Assembly: GCF_014648175.1 (NCBI RefSeq)
Contig: NZ_BMQP01000006.1
Coordinates: forward strand, 186,001-250,000
Source of the DNA: Planobispora rosea
GTDB taxonomy: Bacteria; Actinomycetota; Actinomycetes; Streptosporangiales; Streptosporangiaceae
Reading direction: 5' to 3'
DNA: 64,000 nt
Shown piece by piece: positions 35,341 to 49,227 of the stretch. A model generated the notes under the pieces. The model was not told the DNA's origin. It saw only the letters and a program-made list of their open reading frames with translations, and ran no database searches. Position 1 is the first letter of the stretch, and each line of letters starts with the position of its first letter. Position numbers and translations under genes: made by a program.

Positions 35341-35976
35341 ATGAGCTTCAGCGGTTTCCCGGACGAGGCGTTCGTGTTCTACGAGGGCCTGGAGGCGGAC
35401 AACTCCCGCACCTACTGGACCCGCCACCGCCATGTCTACGAGGACATGGTGAAGGCGCCGATGGCGGCGCTGGGGCGGGAGCTGGAGGGCGAGTTCGGCA
35501 GGGCGCACCTGTTCCGGCCCAACCGTGACGTGCGTTTCTCCAAGGACAAGTCGCCCTACAAGACCCACCAGGGCGCCTATGTCGCCACCGGTGAGGCGAT
35601 CGGCTACTACGTCCAGCTCGACGCCGCCGGGCTCTACGTGGGAGCGGGCCTCTACGCCGCCCAGGGCGGGCAGCTGGCCCGCTACCGGGAGGCGGTCGAC
35701 GAGGAGATCAGCGGCGCCCCGCTGGAGAAGGTCGTGGACGCGGTCCGCGCGGCGGGATACGCGGTCGAGGGCGACCGGCTCAAGACCCGCCCGCGCGGAG
35801 CCTCGCAGGACCATCCCCGGCTCGACCTGCTCCGCCACCGCTCGCTGCACGCGGGCCGCCGCTTCGATCCCGAGCCCTGGGTGCACACCCCCGAGGTCGT
35901 CTCCCGCGTCCGGGCGGTCTGGCACGACCTGACCCCGCTGGTGGAGTGGCTCACCGTCCACCTCCCGGCCGACTGA
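35341..35976 (+). CDS. DUF2461 family protein
   Basis: A 211-residue protein of the DUF2461 (TIGR02453) family. FRPNRDVRFSKDKSPYKTH is the family signature, preceded by LEADNSRTYWTRHR. Function is unknown, and no catalytic residues are established. ATG 35341 gives the conserved FSGFP start; the open frame to the left is not conserved. Confidence 0.88.
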   Translation: MSFSGFPDEAFVFYEGLEADNSRTYWTRHRHVYEDMVKAPMAALGRELEGEFGRAHLFRPNRDVRFSKDKSPYKTHQGAYVATGEAIGYYVQLDAAGLYVGAGLYAAQGGQLARYREAVDEEISGAPLEKVVDAVRAAGYAVEGDRLKTRPRGASQDHPRLDLLRHRSLHAGRRFDPEPWVHTPEVVSRVRAVWHDLTPLVEWLTVHLPAD

Positions 35977-36070
35977 GACCGTTGCCCGGGCTTCCGCCGC
36001 GGCAGGGGCGACACCGCTGGGAGGTGGTCCGGGACTCCCCAACCGGGCTCCGCCAGGTGATGATGGCGGG

Positions 36071-36508
36071 GTGACGATGAAGCCCGCCGACGGTGACAGG
36101 ATCCTGAGTGACAACTTCGCGCCCTGGGTGCGGGATCTCGGGCTGGTGGTCGAGGAACTGGGGGAGCGGCACGCGGTCCTGCGCCTTCCCTGGTCCGACC
36201 GGCTGGCCAGGGAAGGCGGCGGCATGTCCGGCCAGGCGCTGATGGCCGCCGCCGACACCGCCACCGTCATCGCGATCTCCTCGGCCCGGGGCGGATTCGT
36301 CCCGATGACCACGGTCCAGCAGTCCACGACCTTCCAGCGCCCGATCGTGGGCGAGGACGTGCTCGTCGAGGCCCGGGTCACGAAGCTGGGCCGTACCCTC
36401 GCCTTCGCCGACATCACCCTCACCGCGGCCGCCCACGCCGCCGGAGACGCCGCCGGAGTCCCCGCTCCCGCCGCCCACGCCACCGCGGTCTACGCGATCC
36501 TCGGCTGA
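36071..36508 (+). CDS. PaaI-family hotdog thioesterase
   Basis: A 145-residue single hotdog-fold protein. The region REGGGMSGQALMAAADTATVIA corresponds to the helix and turn carrying the family active-site acid/Gly loop, and GFVPMTTVQQSTTFQRP to the next strand. It probably hydrolyses an acyl-CoA; the substrate is unknown. ATG 36077 is an equally good start. Confidence 0.82.
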   Translation: MTMKPADGDRILSDNFAPWVRDLGLVVEELGERHAVLRLPWSDRLAREGGGMSGQALMAAADTATVIAISSARGGFVPMTTVQQSTTFQRPIVGEDVLVEARVTKLGRTLAFADITLTAAAHAAGDAAGVPAPAAHATAVYAILG

Positions 36509-36572
36509 ACGGCGCGGCCGGGTCGTCCGGGCACGCCGTACCGGGGAGACCGGGCCGGGGAGACCGGGCCGG

Positions 36573-37328
36573 TCACCTCACGGTGATCACTCCGCAGGCG
36601 ATGCGGGCGCCGGAGTCGCCGGACTTCAGCGTCTCCGCGTCGGGACCGGTCGTCATCGTGGTCTCCGACTCGGGATCGTCGGTGTCGGCCGGGTGGTTGT
36701 AGCGGTCGGGGATGTTGGCCTGGTTGTCGGCCTTCTCGTGGACGACGACGGCGCTGCCGTCGGCGTCGTCGAGCTGCTTCAGCTGGAAGCGGTCGGTGAC
36801 GAAGGAGAGTCTGCCGGTTCCGTTCCCGCCCACCAGGAGGTCGGGGAGGTCGCCGGAGTGGCCGGGGTGGGGTTGCGAGCCGAGGGAGAAGTGCCCGCCC
36901 GCGCTGGAGAACGGGCTCCCGGTCCCGGGGTCGACGGACCCGGGGTCGCAGACGCCCTTGGTGTGGATGTGGAACCCGTGGTATCCGGTGGGCAGCCCGC
37001 TGACCGTGATGCTGATATAGGGCTTGCCGTCCTGGTCCTCCTTGACGGAGAAGGAGCCGACGACCGTGCCCGTCGTGTCCTTGATCTCGGCGGTGGCCGA
37101 CGTGACGGCGGGCGAGCCCGCACCTCCGGTGCCGGTCGGGCTCGCGGTGCCGGTCGGGCTCGCGGTGCCGGTCGGGCTCGCGGTCGCCACGTCCGGGGTG
37201 CCGGTGGGGCCCGGGGTCGCCGGGGAGGGGGTGCCGGTCGGGTGCGGTGCGGCTTCGGCCGACAGCCCGACGCCGGCGGCGATCGCTCCCGCGGCCGTGG
37301 CCAGAGCCAGTTGTGTCCTGCGCAGCAT
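36573..37328 (-). CDS. sodC: Secreted Cu/Zn superoxide dismutase
   Basis: A 251-residue exported enzyme. A signal peptide ends near AEAA (about residue 26). A Pro/Thr linker with three ASPTGT units follows, then the SOD domain from about residue 80. Metal ligands are visible in HGFHIHTKG, HFSLGSQPHPGHSGDLPD and VVVHEKADN, and the disulfide cysteines in GVCDPG and ACGVI. It detoxifies superoxide outside the membrane. The linker is encoded by an exact 18-bp tandem repeat. Confidence 0.92.
   Translation of the reverse strand: MLRRTQLALATAAGAIAAGVGLSAEAAPHPTGTPSPATPGPTGTPDVATASPTGTASPTGTASPTGTGGAGSPAVTSATAEIKDTTGTVVGSFSVKEDQDGKPYISITVSGLPTGYHGFHIHTKGVCDPGSVDPGTGSPFSSAGGHFSLGSQPHPGHSGDLPDLLVGGNGTGRLSFVTDRFQLKQLDDADGSAVVVHEKADNQANIPDRYNHPADTDDPESETTMTTGPDAETLKSGDSGARIACGVITVR
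37131..37184 (-). repeat. 18-bp tandem repeat in the sodC linker
   Basis: Three identical 18-bp copies (37131-37148, 37149-37166, 37167-37184) keep frame and encode six-residue ASPTGT-type units. Confidence 0.92.
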
Positions 37329-37655
37329 GGAAGGTTCCCCCGTAGGTCGTGGCCGTGCTCCGCTTCCGGTACGGAGAGGCGTTCCGGGTCCTCATACCGC
37401 AGAAAAAAGCGACAATCCCCCCCATTTCCTCGATATGCCGCAAAAGATCCCATATGTTGCGCGCAGTGTGCGGCCGGGGCGTCGCGTACGGCCGGGCTCC
37501 TGCGCGGCTGAGCGGCACGTACGGCTGGGGCACGTGGCTGGGGCGCCATAGGGGACGAGGGCGCCGGATCCCTCACGGGTCCGGCGCCCTCGCCGTACGT
37601 GCCGGGCGTGGCGCCCGCCACGCTCCACGCGGATGTCCGGTTGTGCCGGCCCGCG
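37329..37655. other. Intergenic region sodC-typA
   Basis: These 327 bp contain the upstream region of sodC at the left and the typA terminator hairpin at the right. Overlapping GC-rich frames here have no support, and I see no gene. Confidence 0.55.
37558..37590 (-). terminator. typA terminator hairpin
   Basis: A 14-bp stem with one mismatch (37558-37571 with 37577-37590) and a 5-nt loop CTCAC lies 65 bp beyond the typA stop codon. Confidence 0.7.
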
Positions 37656-39509
<1,854 letters not shown>

Positions 39510-39706
39510 GATGGAGTCTCACTCTGTGATCGGTGGAGGCTGGCCGCGGACCGTGCGGCCCTACCATTTTAGTTGATCCGCGCAATCGCTTACGCGCTCT
39601 CCTGGTGAAGTGCCCTAATTCATCCCCCATCTACCTTTTTGTAAGAGGGGATCAGTGATCCGGTCGGTGTGGCGAATCCCGACATGTCATGAGATTGATC
39701 ACTCTC

Positions 39707-39712
39707 TATGCT
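39707..39712 (+). promoter_or_regulatory. Putative -10 of a leaderless hydrolase mRNA
   Basis: TATGCT ends 6 bp before ATG 39719, and there is no ribosome site. This favours ATG 39719 over the in-frame ATG at 39689. No convincing -35 was seen. Confidence 0.4.
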
Positions 39713-39718
39713 CGCACC

Positions 39719-40525
39719 ATGCCTTTCGCGCCGTCGTTCCCCGTGATGCTCAGGACCCAGGACAACGTGCGGATCGACGCCGCGCACACCCCCTCGCGCG
39801 GGGCGGCCGATCTCGGGATCGTGCTGGCCCACGGGTTCACCGGCTCGCTCAGGGAGCGTCCCACCCGGCGCATCACCCACGTGCTCAGCGGGTTCGGCGG
39901 GGTCGTCTCCCTCGACTTCCGGGGGCACGGCCGCTCGGGCGGGGAGTCGACCGTGGGGGACCTGGAGATCCTCGACCTGGACGCGGCGGTACGGCACGCC
40001 CGGGTGATCGGCTACACCAGGGTCGTGACCGTCGGCTTCTCGATGGGCGGAGCGGTGGCCCTGCGCCATGCCGGGATCATGTCCGGAGCAGCGAGCCGGA
40101 GCCGGGCGGGCGAGGCGCAGAGCGAGCGCGACCATGAGCGCGGCGTGGACGCGGTGGTCTCGGTGAGCGCCCCCGCGCGGTGGTACTACCGGGGGACCCG
40201 GCCGATGCGGCAGGTGCACTGGGCGATCGAGCGGCCGGTCGGGAGACTGGCGGCGCGGCTGGGCAAGGGCACCCGGATCGGGAAGGGCACCTGGGACCCG
40301 GTGCCGCTGGCGCCGTACGAGGCCGCCGAGAAGATCGCGCCGACGCCCCTGCTGGTCGTGCACGGCGACGCCGACACGTTCTTCCCACTCGACCACGCCC
40401 ACCAGATCCACGACGCGGCCCGGGAGCCCAAGGAGCTCTGGATCGAGCCGGGGTACGGCCACGCGGAGTCGGCGGCCACGCCGGACCTGATCCGCCGGAT
40501 CGGGCGGTGGATCAGCATGGTTTAG
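39719..40525 (+). CDS. Alpha/beta hydrolase
   Basis: A 268-residue hydrolase without a signal peptide. The oxyanion region AHGFTGS, SLDFRGHGRSGG, the nucleophile elbow GFSMGG, the acid in HGDADTFFP and the catalytic His in GYGHAES form a complete triad. The type (esterase, lipase or thioesterase) cannot be told. It ends 43 bp before pta on the same strand. Confidence 0.85.
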   Translation: MPFAPSFPVMLRTQDNVRIDAAHTPSRGAADLGIVLAHGFTGSLRERPTRRITHVLSGFGGVVSLDFRGHGRSGGESTVGDLEILDLDAAVRHARVIGYTRVVTVGFSMGGAVALRHAGIMSGAASRSRAGEAQSERDHERGVDAVVSVSAPARWYYRGTRPMRQVHWAIERPVGRLAARLGKGTRIGKGTWDPVPLAPYEAAEKIAPTPLLVVHGDADTFFPLDHAHQIHDAAREPKELWIEPGYGHAESAATPDLIRRIGRWISMV

Positions 40526-40568
40526 TCCTGTTGTGCACGGCAAATGGTCGAGGCGGGGGTAATCGCGT

Positions 40569-42604
40569 ATGCGGAGCATCTACGTGGCCGGTCTCGGCCC
40601 CGGGGACGGCAGGCAGATCGTCGAGCTCGGGGTGATGGAGCTGCTGACCCGCCGGGTGGGCAGGACCGGGGTGTTCCGGCCGATCGCCCGGGGGACGCAC
40701 GCCTCGGAGCTCCTCCAGGAGCGGTACCGCCCGGCCGCCGCGGCGATCGGGGTGACCGCGGAGGACGCCGCGGAGATCTACGCCCGGCGGGGGGCGGAGG
40801 AGCTCATCGCCCGGCTGGTCTCCCGCTTCCACACGCTGGAGCGCGAGTGCGACGCGCTGCTGGTCCTGGGCAGCTCCTTCGCCACCGACGACCTCCCGCG
40901 CGAGCTGGCTTTCAACGCCCGCCTCGCCGCCGAGTTCGGCGCCCCGGTGATCGTGGTCGTGGGGGCGCACGCCGACGCGGCCGGCGAGATCGCCCGGGAG
41001 ATGCGCACCGGCTACCAGGTCTTCTCCGACCTGGGCTGCACGGTGCTGGCGGTGATCGCGAACCGGGTGCCGCCCGGGATGACCGTCGAGCCCGACGTGC
41101 CGGTGCCGTGCTACGTGATCCCCGAGCACCCCGCGCTGTCGGCGCCGACCGTCGGCCAGGTGGCGCGGGCCGTACAGGCCAAGCAGATCATGGGGGACGA
41201 CGAGGGGCTGCTGCGGGACGTCACCGGGTTCGTGTTCGGCGGCGCCACGCTCCCGGTGCTGCTGGAGCACCTGATGGAGGGGGCGCTGCTGCTCACTCCG
41301 GGCGACCGGTCCGATCTGCTGCTGGCCGCCGCGGCGGCGGAGGCGGCGGGCACGGCACGGACCTCCGGGGTGGTGCTCAGCCTGGGGGAGGAGCCGACGG
41401 AGGCGGTACGGACCCTCGTCTCGCGGCTGGCCCCCGGCCTGCCGGTGTTGTCGGCGGCCGAGGGCAGCTTCGCCGTGGCCACCACGCTCGCCGGCCTGGA
41501 GGGGCGGCTCGCCGCGGAGAACCCGCGCAAGATCGAGACGGCCCTCGGCCACTTCGACGCGCACGTCGACACCGCCGGCCTCGCCGACCGCATCGAGCTG
41601 ACCCGCTCCGAGCGGGTCACCCCGATGATGTTCGAGCACACGCTGCTGGAGCGGGCGCGGGCCGACCGCAGGCACATCGTGCTGCCCGAGGGCGAGGAGG
41701 ACCGCATCCTGCGCGCCGCCGACGTCCTCGCCCGGCGCGGCATCGTCGACCTCACCCTGCTGGGCCGGGAGGAGGTGGTCCGGCGGCGGATCGCCGATCT
41801 CGGCCTGGACCTGGCCGGGGTCCCCGTGATCGACCCGCTGACCTCCCCGCTGCGCGAGTCCTTCGCCGAGGAGTACGCCCGGCTCCGCGCGCACAAGGGC
41901 ATCACCATGGAGCGGGCCAGGGACGTGGTCACCGACGTCAACTTCTTCGGCACGATGCTGCTGCACACCGGCCGGGTGGACGGCATGGTCTCGGGCGCCG
42001 CGCACACCACGGCCGCCACGATCCTGCCCGCGTTCCAGATCGTCAGGACGGTCCCGGGCACCTCGATCGTCTCCTCGGTGTTCTTCATGTGCCTGGCCGA
42101 CAAGGTGCTCGTCTACGGCGACTGCGCGATCAACCCCGACCCGGACGCCGCGCAGCTCGCCGACATCGCGATCTCCTCCGCCCGTACGGCCGAGCGCTTC
42201 GGCGTCGAGCCGCGGGTCGCGATGTTGTCCTACTCGACCGGGACCTCGGGTCACGGCGCCGACGTGGACAAGGTCCGCCAGGCCACCGCGATGGTCGCCG
42301 AGCGGGCGCCGGGGCTGCTCGTCGCGGGGCCGATCCAGTACGACGCGGCGGTGGATCCGAGGGTCGCGGCGGCCAAGCTGCCCGGCTCGCAGGTCGCGGG
42401 CCGGGCGACCGTGCTGGTCTTCCCGGACCTCAACACCGGCAACAACACCTACAAGGCCGTGCAGCGCTCGGCCGGGGCGGTGGCGATCGGCCCGGTCCTG
42501 CAGGGTCTGCGCAAGCCCGTCAACGACCTGTCGCGGGGCGCGCTGGTCACCGACATCGTCAGCACCGTCGCCATCACCGCCATCCAGGCCCAGGAGACCG
42601 CCCG

Positions 42605-42608
<4 letters not shown>
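40569..42608 (+). CDS. pta: Phosphate acetyltransferase
   Basis: A 679-residue long-form Pta that interconverts acetyl-CoA and acetyl phosphate. It has an N-terminal dethiobiotin-synthetase-like domain, a central DRTGG domain, and a C-terminal catalytic domain of about 325 residues with ERARADRRHIVLPEGEEDRIL, DGMVSGAAHTTAATILPAF and FPDLNTGNNTYKAVQR. Its stop overlaps the ackA start (ATGA), a coupled pta-ackA operon. Confidence 0.96.
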
Positions 42609-43765
<1,157 letters not shown>

Positions 43766-43910
43766 ATGCCGTCTACCTACAGCGGATGGAAGAAATCCGC
43801 CGGGAGAAGTCCACGGGACACGTACCACCATGATCAGGTGGTCGTGGGACATACTCCCATGTAGTCGGGCGGTAGCCCAGCGTCGCGGGGGCGCGCTGGG
43901 TGACCATCCC

Positions 43911-43954
43911 CGAGGGGCGTGCGGTACGGCGTGAGCCGTACCGCACGCCCCTCG
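43911..43954. terminator. 20-bp perfect hairpin with GTGA tetraloop
   Basis: Positions 43911-43930 pair perfectly with 43935-43954. It lies between the convergent ackA and aldehyde dehydrogenase genes. The loop is of the GNRA type. Confidence 0.85.
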
Positions 43955-43991
43955 CCTGTGGGGCCGGGTGCGGCCGGGTGCGCGCGGTGAG

Positions 43992-45425
43992 TCAGCCCAG
44001 CCGGGCGATGGACTTGTACTCCAGGTAGGAGGCGAGCCCCTCGGGACCCAGCTCGCGGCCGAGGCCGCTGCTCTTGTAGCCGCCGAACGGGGCTCCGGTC
44101 TCGATCATGAAGAGGTTGACGCCGTAGGTGCCGGTGCGGACCTGGCGGGCCACGTCCATGCCGTGCTCGACGTCGGCCGTCCACACCGTTCCGGCCAGGC
44201 CGTAGTCGCTGTCGTTGGCGATGCGGATCGCGTCGGCCTCGTCCTCGTAGGGGATCACGGTCAGGACCGGGCCGAAGATCTCCTCGCGGGCGATGCGCAT
44301 CTCGTTGGTCGCGCCGGCGAAGACGGTGGGGGCGACGTACCAGCCGCGGTCGTGGGGGCGCTCCAGGCCGCCGACGACGGGCTTGGCGCCCTCCTCGATG
44401 CCGATCTTGATGTAGCCCTCGACCCGCTCCTGCTGGCGCTTGGCCACCAGCGGCCCGATGCCGGTGGCCGGGTCGGCGGGGTCGCCGACCGGCATGCCCT
44501 GGACCATCGCCGCGACCGCGTCCACGACCTCGTCGTAGCGGTTGCGGGAGGCCAGGATCCGCGTCTGGGCGACACAGGCCTGACCGTTGTTCATCAGCGA
44601 GGCGATCGACAGGAAGCCCGTCGCGGAGGACAGGTCGCAGTCGTCCAGGATGATCGCGGCGGACTTGCCGCCGAGCTCCAGGGTGCAGCGCTTGAGCTGC
44701 TCGCCGCAGATGCTCCCGATGCGGCGGCCGGCCGCGGTGGAGCCGGTGAAGGCGACCTTGTCCACGCCGGGGTGGGAGACCAGGTGCTCGCCGGCCTCGC
44801 GCCCGGCGGCGACGATGTTGACGACGCCGTCGGGGATCCCGGCCTCCTTGACCATCTCGGCCAGGAGGTAGGCGTCGAGCGGGGTCTCCGGCGCGGGCTT
44901 GACGACGATCGTGCAGCCGGCGACGAGGGCGGGGGCCAGCTTGATCATGATGACGAACTGCGGCACGTTCCACGGGACCACGGCGGCGACGACGCCGACC
45001 GGCTCGCGCCGTACGACCACCGGGCCGAACGTGCCGGGCCGCTCCTCCTCCACCGGGAAGGTCGTGCCCAGCTCGGCGTAGTACTGCAGCATGCCGAGGG
45101 GCTGCGGGGCCTGGGCCATCTGGGAGAAGGTGATGGGCGAGCCCATCTCCTCGGTGATGATCTCGGCCATCTCGCTCTGGCGGGCCGCGTAGATCTCCGC
45201 GAGCCTGCCGACGACGGCGGCGCGCTCGGCCATGGTCATCCGGGGCCACGGGCCGTGGTCGAACGCCTGGCGGGCGGCGGCCACCGCGCGGTCCATGTCG
45301 GCGGGAGTGCCGTCGGGGACGCGGCCGATGATCTCCTCGGTGTGGGGGGATATGACGTCGATGGTCCCGGTGCCCGCGGGAGCCACCCAGTCGCCCCCGA
45401 TGAACAGCGTGTCGTGCTGGCGCAT
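43992..45425 (-). CDS. NAD(P)-dependent aldehyde dehydrogenase
   Basis: A 477-residue ALDH-superfamily enzyme. The oxyanion Asn is in VPWNVPQ, the cofactor site in VVKPAPETPL and FTGSTAAGRR. General base E250 is in LELGGKSA, and catalytic C284 in NGQACVAQ. It oxidises an aldehyde to the acid; the substrate is unknown. ATG 45425 is preceded by AGGAGG 9 bp away. The open frame further upstream has no support. Confidence 0.93.
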   Translation of the reverse strand: MRQHDTLFIGGDWVAPAGTGTIDVISPHTEEIIGRVPDGTPADMDRAVAAARQAFDHGPWPRMTMAERAAVVGRLAEIYAARQSEMAEIITEEMGSPITFSQMAQAPQPLGMLQYYAELGTTFPVEEERPGTFGPVVVRREPVGVVAAVVPWNVPQFVIMIKLAPALVAGCTIVVKPAPETPLDAYLLAEMVKEAGIPDGVVNIVAAGREAGEHLVSHPGVDKVAFTGSTAAGRRIGSICGEQLKRCTLELGGKSAAIILDDCDLSSATGFLSIASLMNNGQACVAQTRILASRNRYDEVVDAVAAMVQGMPVGDPADPATGIGPLVAKRQQERVEGYIKIGIEEGAKPVVGGLERPHDRGWYVAPTVFAGATNEMRIAREEIFGPVLTVIPYEDEADAIRIANDSDYGLAGTVWTADVEHGMDVARQVRTGTYGVNLFMIETGAPFGGYKSSGLGRELGPEGLASYLEYKSIARLG

Positions 45426-45471
45426 GATGTGTTGCCTCCTGGTGGGCGGGCCGGAGTCGTGTGATCGCCAC

Positions 45472-45487
45472 GTGGCCGTTCGGCCAC
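45472..45487. promoter_or_regulatory. Palindrome upstream of ALDH gene
   Basis: GTGGCCG-TT-CGGCCAC has perfect 7-bp arms and lies 47 bp before the ALDH start. It is a candidate operator. Confidence 0.4.
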
Positions 45488-45711
45488 TTGAACGAGTGCT
45501 TGCTTGGATAGTGTCGTTCGCGGCGGGGCTCTCCACAAGACCCGTCACTGCTGAGACCGAACCACGTTCTAGCCATGCTGACAAGGGAGCCGCGGTGCCC
45601 GCCGGGGGCGCTTCTTTATGCGGATGTAAGGATTCGTCCCGTGATCGCCGTGGACGATGGCCCAAGCGCGTTTGTTTAAACCATCACAAACTGGTAGATA
45701 GTTCGTCAGCG

Positions 45712-45742
45712 GTACATGGGTGTACATGGGTTGTACGCGGGT
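45712..45742 (+). promoter_or_regulatory. Three helically phased GTAC repeats
   Basis: GTACATGGGT at 45712-45721 and 45722-45731 and GTACGCGGGT at 45733-45742 are spaced 10-11 bp, one DNA turn. They lie 37-67 bp upstream of a TATAGT -10 element, a position typical of activator sites. Confidence 0.5.
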
Positions 45743-45778
45743 TCTGTCGTTCTGGTGGCGAGGCCGAAGATCGTCTCC

Positions 45779-45784
45779 TATAGT
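45779..45784 (+). promoter_or_regulatory. -10 element TATAGT
   Basis: A near-consensus -10 hexamer 40 bp before the GTG of the secreted coiled-coil gene. No matching -35 is obvious, consistent with activator dependence. Confidence 0.45.
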
Positions 45785-45824
45785 TTCGCTCCGTCCATGA
45801 GGGGGCTCTGGAGGTGAGCGACGC

Positions 45825-46736
45825 GTGAGACCGAGCCGCCCGGCGATGCTGGGTGTCCTGCTCACCGCTCTGCTGCTGACTCCCGCGATGGCAGGGGCCA
45901 GTGCCGGGCGGGCGGTCAAGCCCGACCCCGAGGCCGAACTGCGCAAACTGACCCAGCAGGCCGGCCAGCTCAACAAGGACTACCGGGGACAGGTCCAGAG
46001 CCTGGAGGACGCCCGGGTCAAGGCCAGGAAGGCCACCGACACGGCCAAACGCCTGAAGGCGGCCCTGGCCACCGCCCGCACCGACGTACGGCGGTTCGCG
46101 CAGAACACCTACATGTACGGGCGCCTGGACGGAGACAACCTGCTCGCCTTCCAGGGTGACGCCTCCGGCGCCCTCAACCAGGCCGCCACCCTGTCCCACC
46201 TCACCGCCACGCGCACCAGCCAGCTCGACCGGGTCAAGGAGTTGATCAAGCAAGCCGGAAAGGCGGAGAAGGCCGCCGAGGCCGAGATCGTCGAGCTGCG
46301 CAAGGACATCGAGAAGCTCAAGAAGGACCGCGTCAAGATCGAGACGCTCCTGGCCAAGTACGGCTTCCAGGCCCCGAGCGGCAACGGCGGCCTGACCCCG
46401 CGCACGGTCGCCATGCGCAACCTGGTGCTGCAGAACTTCCCCATGCCGTACGGCTACGGCTGCCTGCGCCCCGGCGACCCCGGCGACCACGGCAGCGGCC
46501 GGGCCTGCGACTTCATGATGAGCACCGGTGGCCGCGTCCCCACCCCCGAGGCCAGGGCCCGCGGCGACCGCCTGGCCCAGTGGGCCATCACCAACGGCCA
46601 GCGCCTCGGGGTCATGTACGTGATCTGGCAGCAGAAGTACTACGACGTCCGGACGGGCGCGGGCTGGCGGATGATGTCCGACCGCGGCGGCAACACCGCC
46701 AACCACATCGACCACGTGCACATCTCGATGTTCTGA
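45825..46736 (+). CDS. Secreted coiled-coil protein with ARB_07466-like C-terminal domain
   Basis: A 303-residue exported protein. The signal peptide ends near AGASAG (about residue 27). Two coiled-coil stretches lie at about 35-90 and 125-180 (Lys/Glu/Ala heptads). The C-terminal domain of about 115 residues (FPMPYGYGCLRPGDPGDHG ... HIDHVHISMF) matches the family seen in actinobacterial wall-associated proteins. This arrangement resembles coiled-coil regulators or binders of cell-wall hydrolases; no catalytic residue set is evident. GAGGTGAGCGACGC precedes GTG 45825. Confidence 0.75.
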   Translation: MRPSRPAMLGVLLTALLLTPAMAGASAGRAVKPDPEAELRKLTQQAGQLNKDYRGQVQSLEDARVKARKATDTAKRLKAALATARTDVRRFAQNTYMYGRLDGDNLLAFQGDASGALNQAATLSHLTATRTSQLDRVKELIKQAGKAEKAAEAEIVELRKDIEKLKKDRVKIETLLAKYGFQAPSGNGGLTPRTVAMRNLVLQNFPMPYGYGCLRPGDPGDHGSGRACDFMMSTGGRVPTPEARARGDRLAQWAITNGQRLGVMYVIWQQKYYDVRTGAGWRMMSDRGGNTANHIDHVHISMF

Positions 46737-46741
46737 CAGCC

Positions 46742-47804
46742 GACCGATCGGCCGGACCGCCTCTCATGACCATCGCGACCGCCGGGCCCACCCCGGTGGT
46801 CATCGATGAATTCCCCTATCCGGTCAAGGCCTCACCGCATCCTCCCTCGCTGATCCAGCGTGCTCTCGGACCGCAGGGGCAGCGGGACGGCGGCGCCGTG
46901 CGGCTGCTGCTGTGCGGGTCGGCGCTGTCCTTCATGGGGGCGCTGCTCGCCGGGACGGCACCACTGCGTGGCCGGGCGAGTCTGGAACTGGTCGTCCCCA
47001 CCCTTGACTACCGTCTGGCCCGTGATTTCTGGGGTATCGCCGATCCCGCCCTGGCTCTTCTGGTCAACGCGGTCGTCGGCGGCACCCCGGCCTATCGGCG
47101 CGAGTTCACCCTCGGTGACGTCCCCGGCGGCATCGACGACTTCGGCCCCTGGGTGATCAGGAATGTGCTCAATCCCGGGCGCCCCCTGTTCCGCGAGGCG
47201 CGTTTCCTTCTCGCCGAGGAGCTCGAGCTGCGGGACGGCGCTCTCTATCGCGGCGTCCTGTCGGCGATAGCGGGAGGCAACCACACACGCGCTCGCCTTC
47301 TACCACGCGATCATGAGGCCGGAATGGACCGACCTGGAACGCCCGGCCTATGCCGGGCAGGTCTGGGAGCGCTCGCAGACGGCGTTCCGGAGCAGGGTCC
47401 TCGGCCCGCACTTCGAACACCTCGCCCGCACCTGGACCCGCTGGCACGCCGATCCCGGGACTCTCGGCGGCCTGGGCACCCGTGTCGCCTCCGGTGTCCC
47501 GCCCGATCCGGCGGGCAAGACCAGTCATGAGGTGGACGTCGTCGTCTTCGGCCGTGCCGACGACGGAAAGGAGGTCATTCTCGCGATCGGGGAGGCCGAG
47601 TACGGCGATGTCATCGGCCGCGGTCATCTGCAACGTCTCGAACACCTCCGCGACCTGCTCATCCGCCGTGACGACCGGGCGACGGCCGCCACCCGGCTGC
47701 TGCTGTTCAGCGCCGCGGGGTTCGTGCCCGGGCTTCACGAGGTGGCCCGGGGTCGTGAGGATCTGCAGCTCGTCGATCTCGACCGGCTCTACGGGGGGTC
47801 ATAG
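46742..47804 (+). pseudogene. Decayed AAA ATPase with DUF234 C-terminus
   Basis: Two frames together encode the C-terminal two thirds of an archaeal-type ATPase. The left frame (from ATG 46766) begins at the Walker B region PVVIDEFPYPVKASP and continues through RLLLCGSAL to LSAIAGGNHT. The right frame resumes at ALAFYHAIMRPEW (about nt 47289) and runs through the DUF234 part, EVDVVVFGRADDGKEVILAIGEAEY, to TAG 47804. The Walker A domain is absent. The winged-helix segment normally between NHT and FYHAIMRP (roughly 45-50 residues by family memory) is also missing, with a frame change at about 47284. Confidence 0.8.
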
Positions 47805-47851
47805 GGCTCTGCAGGGGTCATAGTGCGTACGGTCTGACCCCGCTTCCGGCG

Positions 47852-49183
<1,332 letters not shown>

Positions 49184-49200
49184 CCTGACCTCCCGATGGT

Positions 49201-49227
49201 ATGAGTACCGCTCATGTTAGCCGCTCA
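49201..49227. promoter_or_regulatory. Operator-like dyad between bgl and tetR genes
   Basis: ATGAG-N5-CTCAT (49201-49215) overlaps a direct repeat CCGCTCA (49208-49214, 49221-49227). The region is only 71 bp wide, so one bound TetR dimer would affect both genes. Confidence 0.5.

Larger units (their letters stand above)
45426..45824. other. Divergent intergenic region ALDH / secreted coiled-coil gene
   Basis: This 399-bp region contains a palindrome near the ALDH start, an inverted repeat GTTTGT/ACAAAC (45670-45675, 45686-45691), three phased GTAC repeats and a TATAGT -10. I find no gene on either strand. Confidence 0.6.

Noticed and set aside
45232-45783. Plus-strand frame overlapping the ALDH start region
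   Set aside because: It overlaps a well-supported ALDH N-terminus and promoter elements, and the product shows no domain.
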